Shown: positions 29,203-38,043 of the stretch, piece by piece
How the letters are laid out: the number at the start of each line of letters is the position of its first letter
Numbering within the stretch: the first letter of the stretch is position 1
From: JBBROS01 sp965260935
Lineage (GTDB): Bacteria; Pseudomonadota; Alphaproteobacteria; Acetobacterales; Acetobacteraceae
Direction of reading: 5' to 3'
NCBI GenBank assembly: GCA_965260935.1
Contig: OZ253374.1
Span: 930,001-994,000, forward strand
DNA: 64,000 nt
Notes under the pieces: model-generated
Databases searched by the model: none
Told to the model about the DNA's origin: nothing
Seen by the model: the letters and a program-made list of their open reading frames with translations, nothing else
Position numbers and translations under genes: made by a program

Positions 29203-30351
29203 TTACCTCACCAGCGCGGCGAGCAGGGCATCAAGGCGCAGCCGGCCTTCCAGCGTGGCTGCCAGCCGGCCAGGCGATTCGATGAGATAGCCCGCGTCGA
29301 TGGCCATCCGCGCCGTGTCGGCGTCGATCGCCTCGGCGAGCGGCAGGCCGGTGCGGGCCTGGAAGCGGGCGGCGTCGATGCCTTCGGCCAGGCGCAGGCC
29401 CATCATCAGCATCTCGCGGGCGCGGTCGTGGCGGCCGATTCGTTCCTCGCTCGTGCTGCCGTGGCCTTGGCGCTCGACGCGTTCGGCCCAGGGTTCGGGG
29501 GCGCGGTGGCGGCGGGTCGCGACCAGGCCGCCGTTGAGCGTGACGCGCCCGTGCGCGCCGGGGCCGATGCCGGCGTAGTCGTTGTAGCGCCAGTAGGCGA
29601 GGTTGTGCCGGCTTTCGGCGCCGGGCGCGGCGAGGTTGCTGACTTCGTAGGGCGCGAGGCCGTGCTGGGCGCAGCGCTCGACGGTGTCGTGGTAGAGGAG
29701 CGCCGACTCGTCCTCGTCCGGGAGCGCGATCCGGCCTTGGCGGTGCAGCGCCTCGAAGCCGGTGCCGGGTTCGATGGTGAGTTGGTAGAGGCTCAGGTGG
29801 TCGGCGCAGAGGGCGAGGGCGCGGCCGAGTTCGTCGGACCAGGCTTGGCGTCGCTGGCCGGGGCGGGCGTAGATCAGGTCGAAGCTGACGCGGGGGAAGG
29901 TGTCGCGGGCGTGGCTGAGGGCATCCACGGCCTGGGCGGCAGTGTGCTCGCGCCCGAGAACGCGTAGGGCCTCGCCGTCGAGGCTCTGGATGCCGAGGGA
30001 GACGCGGTTCACGCCGGCTTGGCGGAAGGCTTGCAGCTTGGCCCGCTCGACGCTGGTCGGGTTGGCTTCCAGGGTGACTTCGAGATTGGGGGCCGGGTCG
30101 AACAGGCGGGTGGCGTCGGCGACGAGGGCGGCGACGGTTTCCGGGGCCATCAGGCTCGGCGTGCCGCCGCCGAAGAAGATGGAGCCGAGCGGGCGACGGC
30201 CGAGGCGCGCGGCTTCCCAGGCCAGCTCCGCGCGGAGGGCGGCGCGGAAGCGGGCTTGCGGCAGATGCTCGCGGACGTGGCTGTTGAAGTCGCAATAGGG
30301 GCATTTGGCGAGGCAGAACGGCCAGTGGATGTAGAGGGCGAGGGGCTCCAT
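29203..30351 (-). CDS. hemW: HemW heme chaperone, radical SAM
   Basis: A 382-residue protein of the HemW/CPDH-like radical SAM family. The cluster motif C13-x3-C17-x2-C20 is in WPFCLAKCPYCDF, followed by FFGGGTPSLM and the RVSLGIQSLD strand. Proteins of this type were long labelled coproporphyrinogen oxidases but lack that activity and insert heme into target enzymes. It lies between serB and grpE on the minus strand, 50 bases before grpE. Confidence 0.9.
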   Translation of the reverse strand: MEPLALYIHWPFCLAKCPYCDFNSHVREHLPQARFRAALRAELAWEAARLGRRPLGSIFFGGGTPSLMAPETVAALVADATRLFDPAPNLEVTLEANPTSVERAKLQAFRQAGVNRVSLGIQSLDGEALRVLGREHTAAQAVDALSHARDTFPRVSFDLIYARPGQRRQAWSDELGRALALCADHLSLYQLTIEPGTGFEALHRQGRIALPDEDESALLYHDTVERCAQHGLAPYEVSNLAAPGAESRHNLAYWRYNDYAGIGPGAHGRVTLNGGLVATRRHRAPEPWAERVERQGHGSTSEERIGRHDRAREMLMMGLRLAEGIDAARFQARTGLPLAEAIDADTARMAIDAGYLIESPGRLAATLEGRLRLDALLAALVR

Positions 30352-30418
30352 CGCGTGTATATGGGGTTTAACCGCCGTAGGGCTTGATGGATTGACGGAG
30401 GATGTTGAACGGGTGCGC

Positions 30419-30462
30419 GGCGGCGTCGGCTGCTTGCTGCCGCACGTGTCGCCGACGCCGCC
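30419..30462 (-). terminator. Strong 12-base-pair hairpin directly after serB
   Basis: GGCGGCGTCGGC (30419-30430) and GCCGACGCCGCC (30451-30462) are perfect inverted copies with a 20-base loop. The right arm touches the serB stop codon (30463-30465). It probably protects or ends the serB message before hemW. There is no U-tract, so factor-independent termination is uncertain. Confidence 0.45.
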
Positions 30463-31347
30463 CTACTCGACAAAGGCGTCCGCGCTATACCCTTGCATGA
30501 ACAGCAGGGCGCGGAGGCCGCCGTGCTCGACCCGCGCCCGCGCCTCCCTTGCCACGATCGGCTTTGCGCGATAGGCGACGCCCAGGCCCGCGGCGCGGAT
30601 CATGTCGAGGTCGTTGGCGCCGTCGCCCACGGCCAGGCAGTCGTCCATCGCAAGCCCGTGCGTTGCCGCCAGCTCCCGCAAGGTCGCGAGCTTGGCGGTG
30701 CGGTCGAGGATCGGTTCGGCCACGCGTCCGAGCAGCGCCGCGCCGTCGTCGAGCAGGGTGTTGGCGCGGTGCACGTCGAAGCCGCATTGCCCGGCGACGC
30801 GGCCGGTGAACCAGGTGAAGCCGCCGCTGACCAGGGCCGTGACCGCGCCGTTCGTCCGCATGGTGGCGACCAGGGCGCGCGCGCCGGGGCTGAGGCGGAC
30901 GCCGTCCCAGGTGCGTTCCAGCGCGTCGAGCGGCAGGCCTTGCAGCAGCGCCACCCGTTCGCGCAGGGCGGCGGCGAAGTCGAGCTCGCCGTTCATGCTG
31001 CGGCGGGTGATGGCGGCCACGCGCTCGCCGACGCCGGCGAAGGCGGCCAGCTCGTCGAGGGTTTCGCCGGTGACAACCGTGCTGTCCATGTCGGCGATGA
31101 GCAGCCGCTTGCGGCGGTTCCCGGCCGGCAGGAGAACGGCGTCGACCGGCGCCCGGCCGATGGCGGCGGCGATGGCGGCCATGTCGGGCGGGGCGGGGCA
31201 GGGCAGCTCGGCGGCCTCGCCGGGGGAAAGGATGCGGGGCGGGCCGGCGCTTGCGGCGTCGCGGGTCCGCCCGATCAGCGGGGCGGTGAGGATGCCGGAG
31301 CGTTCCGGGGCGACCAGGACGAGAACATGCGGCATGGGGCGGCTCAT
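30463..31347 (-). CDS. serB: Phosphoserine phosphatase SerB
   Basis: A HAD-family phosphatase of about 294 residues that makes L-serine from phosphoserine. The nucleophile motif is D86-M-D88-S-T, and the downstream motifs SGGFTWFTGRVA and GDGANDLDMIRAAGLG are intact. The N-terminal region is reduced compared with ACT-containing SerB. The start is set at ATG 31347 (or 31335); a longer frame would run into the divergent miaA start at 31392. Confidence 0.92.
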   Translation of the reverse strand: MSRPMPHVLVLVAPERSGILTAPLIGRTRDAASAGPPRILSPGEAAELPCPAPPDMAAIAAAIGRAPVDAVLLPAGNRRKRLLIADMDSTVVTGETLDELAAFAGVGERVAAITRRSMNGELDFAAALRERVALLQGLPLDALERTWDGVRLSPGARALVATMRTNGAVTALVSGGFTWFTGRVAGQCGFDVHRANTLLDDGAALLGRVAEPILDRTAKLATLRELAATHGLAMDDCLAVGDGANDLDMIRAAGLGVAYRAKPIVAREARARVEHGGLRALLFMQGYSADAFVE

Positions 31348-31391
31348 AAGCCCGGCTTGCATGGCTGGGCAAGGCCGGGCCAAATGCGGGG

Positions 31392-32411
31392 ATGCGAGAC
31401 GACCGTCCGCCACCCGCGCTGATCGTCGCCGGGCCGACCTGCAGCGGTAAATCGGCGCTGGCGACCGACCTTGCCGAGCGGCTGGGCGGGACGGTGGTCA
31501 ATGCGGATTCCATGCAGGTCTACCGCGAGCTGCGCGTGCTGACGGCGCGGCCGACGGCGGCGGACGAGGCGCGCGCGCCCCATGCGTTGTACGGCGTCCG
31601 GCCCGCCGCCGAGCCTGGCGACGCGGCCTGGTGGCGGGGGGCGGCGCTCGACGCGATGGACGCGGCGCGTGCCGGGGGGCGCGTGCCGATCCTTTGCGGC
31701 GGCACTGGGCTATACTTGTCGGCCTTGATCGACGGGATCGCGCCGATCCCGCAGCCGGGCGAGGCAGCCCGGCGCGAGGCCCGCCACCTGCTCGCGATGG
31801 AAGGCGGGGAGGCGCTTCATGCCCGGCTGCTTGCCGCCGACCCGGCGACGGCGGCCCTCCTTCGTCCGAGCGACGGCCAGCGGCTTGCCCGCGCGTGGGA
31901 GGTTTGGCGGGGCACCGGCCAGGGGTTGGCGGCGTGGCAGGCGGTGAGCGGCACGCCGGCGCCCTACCGGTTCCGCACCGTGCTGCTCGACCCGCCGCGG
32001 GGGGATTTGCGCGCGGCCATCGCCGGGCGGTTCGATGCCATGGTGAGAGCCGGGGCGCTCGACGAGGTCCGCGCGCTGCTGGCGCTTGGGCTTGACCCGG
32101 CCTTGCCTGCGATGCGCGCGCACGGGGTGGCCGAACTGGCGGCGGTTCTCGACGGACGGATCGGGTTGGCGGAGGCGGCGCGGCTGACGGCGTTGCGGTC
32201 GGGGCAGTACGCCAAGCGGCAAAGCACCTGGTTCCGTCGGCGCTTGTCGCGTCCTGGCAGCCTCATGCATGTGATCCATGCCCGATATGCAGGGCTGAAG
32301 CAATTTTCAGAAAGATTTTTACTGTCTATAGAGAGTTTCGTTATAGAACCAGGTTCCAGCGCCTTATCTGGCGAGCGCGACACGAGCCGGGATTTCGAGG
32401 GCATGACATGA
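31392..32411 (+). CDS. miaA: tRNA dimethylallyltransferase MiaA
   Basis: A 339-residue enzyme that prenylates A37 of tRNAs reading UNN codons. The P-loop is GPTCSGKS (14-21), followed by the NADSMQVYREL and GGTGLYLSALIDG motifs. The conserved protein ends near QYAKRQSTWFRR. About 45 further residues, from SRPGSLMHV to the stop, look non-conserved and are encoded by an AT-rich stretch that also holds a candidate ilvB promoter. The stop overlaps the ilvB ATG by four bases. Confidence 0.92.
   Translation: MRDDRPPPALIVAGPTCSGKSALATDLAERLGGTVVNADSMQVYRELRVLTARPTAADEARAPHALYGVRPAAEPGDAAWWRGAALDAMDAARAGGRVPILCGGTGLYLSALIDGIAPIPQPGEAARREARHLLAMEGGEALHARLLAADPATAALLRPSDGQRLARAWEVWRGTGQGLAAWQAVSGTPAPYRFRTVLLDPPRGDLRAAIAGRFDAMVRAGALDEVRALLALGLDPALPAMRAHGVAELAAVLDGRIGLAEAARLTALRSGQYAKRQSTWFRRRLSRPGSLMHVIHARYAGLKQFSERFLLSIESFVIEPGSSALSGERDTSRDFEGMT
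32318..32347 (+). promoter_or_regulatory. Candidate ilvBNC promoter inside the miaA 3' end
   Basis: TTTACT (32318-32323) and TATAGA (32342-32347) are spaced by 18 bases in an unusually AT-rich patch 60 bases before the ilvB ATG. A second TATAGA lies at 32327-32332. It would let the branched-chain operon be expressed independently of miaA. Confidence 0.5.
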
Positions 32412-34186
32412 ACACCACCTTGCATCAGACCGGAGCCGAGACCTTGCTGCGCGCGTTGCGCGAGCAGGGGGTGGAGGTGATCTTCGGCTACCCCGGCGGG
32501 GCGGTGCTGCCGATCTACGACGCGCTGTTCCAGCAGAACAGCATCCGTCATGTCCTGGTCCGGCACGAGCAGGCAGCGGTTCATGCGGCGGAAGGGTATG
32601 CCAGGAGCACGGGCAAGGTCGGCGTGGTGCTGGTCACCAGCGGGCCGGGGGCGACGAATGCGGTGACCGGGTTGGTCGACGCGCTGATGGACAGCATCCC
32701 GATCGTTTGCCTGACCGGGCAGGTGCCGACTCACCTGATCGGCAACGACGCGTTCCAGGAAGCCGACACCACCGGGATCACGCGGCCGGCGACCAAGCAC
32801 AACTACCTGGTCCGGCGGGGCGAGGACCTGGCGCGGGTCGTGCATGAAGCGTTCTACGTTGCCCGCAGCGGACGCCCGGGGCCGGTCGTGATCGACCTGC
32901 CGAAAGACGTCGTGATCGGGCGCGCGCCTTATCAGGAGGCCTCGGCCGAGCCGCACCGCAGCTACCGCCCGGTGACGGCGCCCGACCCGGCCCGCATCAA
33001 GCAGGCGGTCGAGTTGCTGCGGGGGGCCAAGCGTCCGGTGATCTATTCCGGAGGCGGGGTGATCAACGCGGGCGACGCGGCCAGCGCGGCGCTGACCGAA
33101 TTCGTGCGCGTGACGGGGATGCCTTGCACGAGCACGTTGATGGGGCTTGGGGCGTATCCGGCCAACGACCCGCAGTTCCTTGGCATGTTGGGAATGCACG
33201 GCACTTACGAGGCCAATTTGGCGATGCACGGGTGCGACGTGATGTTCAACGTGGGCGCGCGGTTCGATGACCGGGTGACCGGGCGGCTGAACGCGTTCAG
33301 CCCGGGGAGCGTGAAGATCCACGCCGACATCGACCCGAGCAGCATCAACAAGAACGTGGCGGTCGATGTGCCGGTGGTGGGCGACGCGGCGCTGGTGCTG
33401 CAGGCGATGCTGGCGGAATGGAGGAGCGGGGCCGGGCAGGACCGCGCGGCGCTCGCTGCGTGGTGGCGGGAAATCGACGGGTGGCGCGGGAAGGAGTGCT
33501 TGCGCTTCACGCAGACGCGGGCCGAGGGCGGCACGATCAAGCCGCAATACGCGATCCAGCGGCTATACGAGATGACGCGCGCGACGGGGCGCGAGACCTA
33601 CATCACCACGGAGGTCGGCCAGCATCAGATGTGGGCGGCGCAGTATTACCGGTTCGACAAGCCGAACCGGTGGATGACCTCGGGCGGGCTTGGCACCATG
33701 GGCTACGGGCTGCCGGCGGCGATGGGGGTGCAGGTGGCGCATCCAGACGCGCTCGTGGTCGATATCGCGGGCGAGGCGAGCACGCTGATGAACATCCAGG
33801 AGATGGGGACGCTGGCGCAGTACCGTTTGCCGGTGAAGGTGTTCATCCTCAACAACAAATACATGGGGATGGTGCGGCAGTGGCAGGAGCTGCTGCATGG
33901 CGGGCGGTATTCCGAAAGCTACTCGGACGCGCTGCCCGATTTCGTAAAGCTGGCCGACGCGTTCCATGCCACGGGCCTGCGCGCCACCAGCGTCGACCAG
34001 CTCGACGGCGTGATCGAGGAGATGCTGGCGATCAACGGGCCGGTGATCGCGGACATCTGCGTCGACGAGAAGGAGAACTGCTTCCCGATGATCCCGTCGG
34101 GGGCGGCACACAACGAGATGATCCTTGGCCCCGAACATCAGGACCGGACGGCGGGCATCACCAATGAGGGGATGATGCTTGTCTGA
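32408..34186 (+). CDS. ilvB: Acetolactate synthase large subunit
   Basis: A 592-residue ThDP-dependent enzyme that condenses pyruvate to acetolactate, or with 2-ketobutyrate to acetohydroxybutyrate, the first common step of valine, leucine and isoleucine synthesis. The ThDP-activating glutamate is E54 (VRHEQAAVHAAEGYAR). The ThDP/Mg motif reads VVDIAGEASTLMNIQEMG, with GEAS rather than the GDAS of enterobacteria; I believe this variant is common in alphaproteobacteria. It overlaps miaA upstream and ilvN downstream. Confidence 0.95.
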   Translation: MNTTLHQTGAETLLRALREQGVEVIFGYPGGAVLPIYDALFQQNSIRHVLVRHEQAAVHAAEGYARSTGKVGVVLVTSGPGATNAVTGLVDALMDSIPIVCLTGQVPTHLIGNDAFQEADTTGITRPATKHNYLVRRGEDLARVVHEAFYVARSGRPGPVVIDLPKDVVIGRAPYQEASAEPHRSYRPVTAPDPARIKQAVELLRGAKRPVIYSGGGVINAGDAASAALTEFVRVTGMPCTSTLMGLGAYPANDPQFLGMLGMHGTYEANLAMHGCDVMFNVGARFDDRVTGRLNAFSPGSVKIHADIDPSSINKNVAVDVPVVGDAALVLQAMLAEWRSGAGQDRAALAAWWREIDGWRGKECLRFTQTRAEGGTIKPQYAIQRLYEMTRATGRETYITTEVGQHQMWAAQYYRFDKPNRWMTSGGLGTMGYGLPAAMGVQVAHPDALVVDIAGEASTLMNIQEMGTLAQYRLPVKVFILNNKYMGMVRQWQELLHGGRYSESYSDALPDFVKLADAFHATGLRATSVDQLDGVIEEMLAINGPVIADICVDEKENCFPMIPSGAAHNEMILGPEHQDRTAGITNEGMMLV

Positions 34187-34688
34187 CCTGCCGCAGCGCA
34201 CGGCGACGATCTCGGTGCTGGTGGAGAACGAGGCGGGGGTGCTGGCCCGCGTGATCGGGCTGTTCTCCGGACGGGGCTACAACATCGACAGCCTGACGGT
34301 GGCGCCGGTGGACGAGACCGGCACGCGCAGCCGCATCAACGTCGTCACCACCGGGACCGAGATGGTGATCGAGCAGATCAAGGCGCAGCTTGATCGGCTG
34401 GTGCCGGTGCACCGGGTGGCGGACTTAAGCCGCGAGGGGCCGCATCTGGCGCGGGAGCTGGCGATGATCAAGGTGGTGGGCGCCGGGGCGGACCGGGCGG
34501 AGGCGCTGCGGCTGGCGGACGCGTTCCGAGCGCGGGTGATCGACGCCACGACGGAGAGCTTCGTGTTCGAGCTGACCGGCAGCACCGACAAGCTGGACGC
34601 CTTTATCGCGCTGATGCGGCCGATCGGCTTGCAGGAAGTCAGCCGCACCGGCATCGCCGCCATCGCGCGCGGCACCCGCCTGCTGTAA
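34179..34688 (+). CDS. ilvN: Acetolactate synthase small (regulatory) subunit
   Basis: A 169-residue regulatory subunit with an N-terminal ACT domain (ISVLVENEAGVLARVIGLFS, GYNIDSLTVAPV) and the conserved C-terminal ALS_ss domain (ELAMIKVV through VSRTGIAAIARG). It confers valine feedback inhibition on IlvB. It starts with TTG 34179, eight bases inside ilvB, preceded by GAGGGG. No better in-frame start exists. Confidence 0.94.
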   Translation: MSDLPQRTATISVLVENEAGVLARVIGLFSGRGYNIDSLTVAPVDETGTRSRINVVTTGTEMVIEQIKAQLDRLVPVHRVADLSREGPHLARELAMIKVVGAGADRAEALRLADAFRARVIDATTESFVFELTGSTDKLDAFIALMRPIGLQEVSRTGIAAIARGTRLL

Positions 34689-34721
34689 CAACCGCCTGCA
34701 ACATTCGTAAGGAAATGCCTG

Positions 34722-35741
34722 ATGCGCGTGTACTACGACCGCGACGCCGACGTGAACCTGATCAAGGGCAAGAAGGTCGCGATCATCGGCTATGGCAGCC
34801 AGGGCCATGCCCATGCCAACAACCTGAAGGACAGCGGCGCGACCGATCTCGCGGTCGGGCTGCGCCCGAATTCCGCGGGGGTGGCGAAGGCGGAAGGGGC
34901 GGGGCTGAAGGTGATGGACCCGGGCGATGCGGCGAAATGGGCCGACGTCATCATGGTGCTGACCCCCGACGAGGGGCAGGGCGACCTGTATCGGGAGAAG
35001 CTTGGGCCGAACATGAAGGCGGGGGCCGCGCTCGCGTTCGCGCATGGCTTGAACGTGCACTTCAACCTGCTCGACCCGCGGCCGGACATCGACGTGTTCA
35101 TGATCGCGCCGAAGGGGCCGGGGCATACCGTTCGCAGCGAGTACCAGCGCGGCGGCGGGGTGCCTTGCCTGGTGGCGGTGGCGCAGGACCCGAGCGGGAA
35201 CGCGCTCGAGATCGCGCTGAGCTACGCGAGCGCCATCGGCGGCGGGCGGGCGGGGATCATCGAGACGACGTTCAAGGAGGAGTGCGAGACCGACCTGTTC
35301 GGCGAGCAGGTGGTGCTGTGCGGCGGGCTGGTGGAGCTGATCAAGGGGGGATACGAGACGCTGGTGGAGGCGGGCTACGCGCCGGAGATGGCGTATTTCG
35401 AGTGCCTGCATGAGGTGAAGCTGATCGTGGACCTGATCTACGAGGGCGGGATCGCCAACATGAACTACTCGATCAGCAACACGGCGGAATATGGCGAGTA
35501 CGTGACCGGGCCGCGGATCATCACCGACGAGACGAAGGCGGAGATGCGCCGGGTTCTGGCCGATATCCAGAGCGGGCGGTTCGCGCGGGACTGGATGCTG
35601 GAGAACCGGGTCAACCAATCGAGCTTCAAGGCGACCCGGCGGCGGATGGGCGAGCACCCGATCGAGCAGGTGGGCGAGCGCCTGCGCGGGATGATGCCGT
35701 GGATCGCGCAGAACCGGCTGGTGGACAAGGCGAAGAACTGA
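34722..35741 (+). CDS. ilvC: Ketol-acid reductoisomerase (class I)
   Basis: A 339-residue NADPH-dependent enzyme for the second step of branched-chain amino acid synthesis. The Rossmann motif is IIGYGSQGHAHANNL. The knotted catalytic domain carries TFKEECETDLFGEQ and YFECLHEVKLIVDLIYEGG with the metal-binding acids. Length is that of the short class I form. It follows ilvN by 33 bases with AAGGA upstream. Confidence 0.96.
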   Translation: MRVYYDRDADVNLIKGKKVAIIGYGSQGHAHANNLKDSGATDLAVGLRPNSAGVAKAEGAGLKVMDPGDAAKWADVIMVLTPDEGQGDLYREKLGPNMKAGAALAFAHGLNVHFNLLDPRPDIDVFMIAPKGPGHTVRSEYQRGGGVPCLVAVAQDPSGNALEIALSYASAIGGGRAGIIETTFKEECETDLFGEQVVLCGGLVELIKGGYETLVEAGYAPEMAYFECLHEVKLIVDLIYEGGIANMNYSISNTAEYGEYVTGPRIITDETKAEMRRVLADIQSGRFARDWMLENRVNQSSFKATRRRMGEHPIEQVGERLRGMMPWIAQNRLVDKAKN

Positions 35742-35788
35742 CCCGGCGCGGGCGCGTTCGGAGTGGCAACGACCGAGGAGAGGGACGG

Positions 35789-36016
35789 ATGAAGCGTTTG
35801 ATCGGGACGTGCCTGGGCGTCGGCCTGCTTGCCTTGGGCGGCTGCGCGCAACCGCCCGCGCCTGCCGCGCCGCTGCAAGTGGGCGGCAACTACTTCAGCC
35901 AGCGGTGCAATGCCGGGTTCTACCGGTGCGACCTACCGGTCGCGGCCGAGATTGGCAGCCAGTGTGCTTGTCCGGGACTCGGGGCTCCGAGCTACGGCAC
36001 GGTCGTCGCGAAGTAG
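35789..36016 (+). CDS. Small putative lipoprotein, Cys-rich
   Basis: A 75-residue protein with a lipoprotein signal peptide (MKRLIGTCLGVGLLALGGC, acylated Cys19) and a short mature part with four more cysteines (RCNAGFYRC, CACPG) that could form disulfides in the periplasm. GAGGAGAGGG precedes the ATG. Its 3' end overlaps the convergent glycosyltransferase-like gene by 84 bases. The function is unknown. Confidence 0.6.
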   Translation: MKRLIGTCLGVGLLALGGCAQPPAPAAPLQVGGNYFSQRCNAGFYRCDLPVAAEIGSQCACPGLGAPSYGTVVAK

Positions 36017-36859
36017 CTGGTCCAGCTTGGCGTTGAAGTGGTCTGCCAGGCGTTTGTAGCGTTTCGGCGGCTTCAACGAGATGAAATGCACGAAGGACGG
36101 GCTGAGCCGGTCCCAGCCGCCGAGCGGGTTGGGAATGCCGGCTAGGCTTCGTTTCGGCTTGCGGAGCAGCGTTCGCCCGGCCACGGGGTCGAGCGTCATC
36201 CAGAAGGCTCGCCAGGTCGAGACCATCCAGGAATCTTGGCCGAACTTGCCGCCGCAGCTTTCAAGGCCGTTCAGGCCCATCCAGAGGCCAATGTAGATCT
36301 CGTCGGTCTGCGCCGGCTGCCCGCGGTGCAGGCCGACGCCGAGAACGTCGCGGCGGCGAAGGAAGTAGTCGTTGAGGCCGGAGAAGAAGTCCGCCGCCTC
36401 GGGGCTGTCGTCGAAGCAGAACACGCCCGAGTTCATCTGCACCAGGTAGGGCGCCTGCTCCTGGGCGATCAGCTTGGCGATGTCCGCGCCTTTCCAGTGG
36501 CCGGAGGTGCGGCGGTCGCCGGTGATGGCGAAGAAGTGGGGGCGGGCCATGTCCCAGTAGCGGCCGATGTCGCGCTTGACGAGGAGGCAGTCGGCGTCGA
36601 CGAACATGGCGCGCTGGTAGGGCGATGTCGGGAACAACCGGATCTTGTTCATGAAGCCGGGGTAGAGCGGGTCGTCCTTCAGCAAGGCGTAGTCGTCGAA
36701 GTAGCGGCTATCGGACGGGGCCAACTCGGCGTTCTCGTCGTGGACCAGGCAGATGCGGCGGAGGCCGTCCATGACGCGGATGGAGGCGGCCAGGTTGCGG
36801 GCCATGGCGACGTACTTGGCGGGGCCGGTGGCCAGGATGAGGTAGCCTTCGTTCGGCAT
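35933..36859 (-). CDS. GT-A fold glycosyltransferase-like protein (GT8-like)
   Basis: A 308-residue protein that resembles nucleotide-diphospho-sugar transferases of the GT8/glycogenin type. An N-terminal Rossmann-like segment reads MPNEGYLILATGPAKYVAMA, and a DxD metal motif is at D88-A-D90 (AMFVDADCLLV). QMNSGVFCFDDS matches the usual NSGV acceptor loop, and a late FVHFISLKPPKRYKRL resembles the terminal H-F motif. The sugar and acceptor are unknown. It overlaps the convergent lipoprotein gene tail to tail. Confidence 0.7.
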   Translation of the reverse strand: MPNEGYLILATGPAKYVAMARNLAASIRVMDGLRRICLVHDENAELAPSDSRYFDDYALLKDDPLYPGFMNKIRLFPTSPYQRAMFVDADCLLVKRDIGRYWDMARPHFFAITGDRRTSGHWKGADIAKLIAQEQAPYLVQMNSGVFCFDDSPEAADFFSGLNDYFLRRRDVLGVGLHRGQPAQTDEIYIGLWMGLNGLESCGGKFGQDSWMVSTWRAFWMTLDPVAGRTLLRKPKRSLAGIPNPLGGWDRLSPSFVHFISLKPPKRYKRLADHFNAKLDQLLRDDRAVARSPESRTSTLAANLGRDR

Positions 36860-36889
36860 GGTCGCCGTTCCCTGATGATTCGGGGGCGG

Positions 36890-36895
36890 ATTATA
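36890..36895 (-). promoter_or_regulatory. -10 box of the glycosyltransferase-like gene
   Basis: A perfect TATAAT lies on the minus strand 31 bases before the ATG, predicting a leader of about 24 bases. No good -35 is visible at 17 bases, so an activator may be needed. Confidence 0.4.
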
Positions 36896-37007
36896 GCGGC
36901 CCGTCGGGAATGGCAGTGTTGGAAGAAGTTAGGCGGGTCGGGGCAGGGTGGCCCGCATCACGGCTATGGTGCATGGACCTGATCACCGGCGAGATGAGCC
37001 CCTCCCC

Positions 37008-38043
37008 GTGTTGGTCAGCGTCGGCGTATGGTGACCGGCTTGGCGTCCCGGATCATGCGGTTGAGCGCCTGGACAGCGAGCGCGACCTCGCCAGCCTGAG
37101 CGGCAGCGCCACGGGCACGGAGCCTGGGGCCGATCAGATGTTTATGCCTGCCGACGGCGGTTTCGGCGACGCTTCTCCTGCCGTAGCCGGTCATACGCTG
37201 CCATTCCATGCGGCCGTGCTCGGCGATGAGCTGGACGTGGCGGTCGCGCGGGCTCTGCTGGTCCGGATCGGCCGTGCTCGGCGCCGCGGAAGCCCGAGGC
37301 GGGACGACCACGTCCGGAGGCCGGCCAGGCTGGCGGCCGGCGGCAGCCTGGCAGACGGGATCGCCGTCACAGGCGCCGTCCGCGGTCAAGCTGGCGATGG
37401 CGCTTTCCGGCTGGCGCAGCAGGCCGGGCGCCTGCGCCGCGTCGTCGGCGTGGCCGCCGGTCAGCACGTGGGCAACGATCTCGCCGGTGGCGTCCACGCC
37501 GAGGCGCTGCGTCATCCAGCGCCGGCGGGCCCGGCCGTGCTTGGCCGCATGCCACTCGCCCTGGCCGAACAACGCCAGCCCCGTGCTGTCCAGCACCAGG
37601 TGCGCCGGACCGCTGCTCGCCCGAACGCGTGCCTGCCGCCCGGCGACGGTCCGTCCACGGCGTGACAGGGTCGAATGGTCCGGCACACGCAGTTCCAGTC
37701 CAAGCAGCCTCGGAACGCTGCGGGTGAACGCCTCGGCCTGGCGCGGGGCGAGGCGGAACGCCAAGCGCAGGGTCAGCGCCAGCTCGACCGCCAGGTCGGA
37801 GTAGTGGCGCTGGCCGCCCGGCGTGCCGCGTTTCGGCGCCGTCCAGCCCGCGAAGGCCGCTTGGTCCAGCCACGGCGTGAGATCGCCGCGCCTGCGCAGC
37901 CCGGCCTCGTACGCCGGCCAGTTCAGGACGCGGCAGCGGGCCCGAGGCATGCGGTGGCGTCGGGCGGCGTTGTGCTTGAAAGGCACGGCAGGTCTTGCCT
38001 TCCCTCTCAGGGACAGGCTATCCGGGCATCCACGCACCAACAC
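37008..38043 (-). mobile_element. IS5-type insertion sequence
   Basis: The element is bounded by GTGTTGGT (37008-37015) and its inverted copy ACCAACAC (38036-38043), close to both ends of the transposase frame. The matched ends are only eight bases and the outer limits could be a little wider. The right end sits exactly where IS66-type coding sequence begins, so this element probably inserted into an IS66 element. Confidence 0.6.
37015..37986 (-). CDS. IS5-family DDE transposase
   Basis: A 323-residue transposase, taking GTG 37986 as start (VPFKHNAARRHRMPRARC). The N-terminal DUF772-like region contains AYEAGLRRRGDLTPWLD, and the catalytic acids lie in LVLDSTGLALFG, LTADGACDGD and GYGRRSVAETAVGRHK. 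The frame is intact from start to stop, so the element may still be active. Confidence 0.82.
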   Translation of the reverse strand: MPFKHNAARRHRMPRARCRVLNWPAYEAGLRRRGDLTPWLDQAAFAGWTAPKRGTPGGQRHYSDLAVELALTLRLAFRLAPRQAEAFTRSVPRLLGLELRVPDHSTLSRRGRTVAGRQARVRASSGPAHLVLDSTGLALFGQGEWHAAKHGRARRRWMTQRLGVDATGEIVAHVLTGGHADDAAQAPGLLRQPESAIASLTADGACDGDPVCQAAAGRQPGRPPDVVVPPRASAAPSTADPDQQSPRDRHVQLIAEHGRMEWQRMTGYGRRSVAETAVGRHKHLIGPRLRARGAAAQAGEVALAVQALNRMIRDAKPVTIRRR

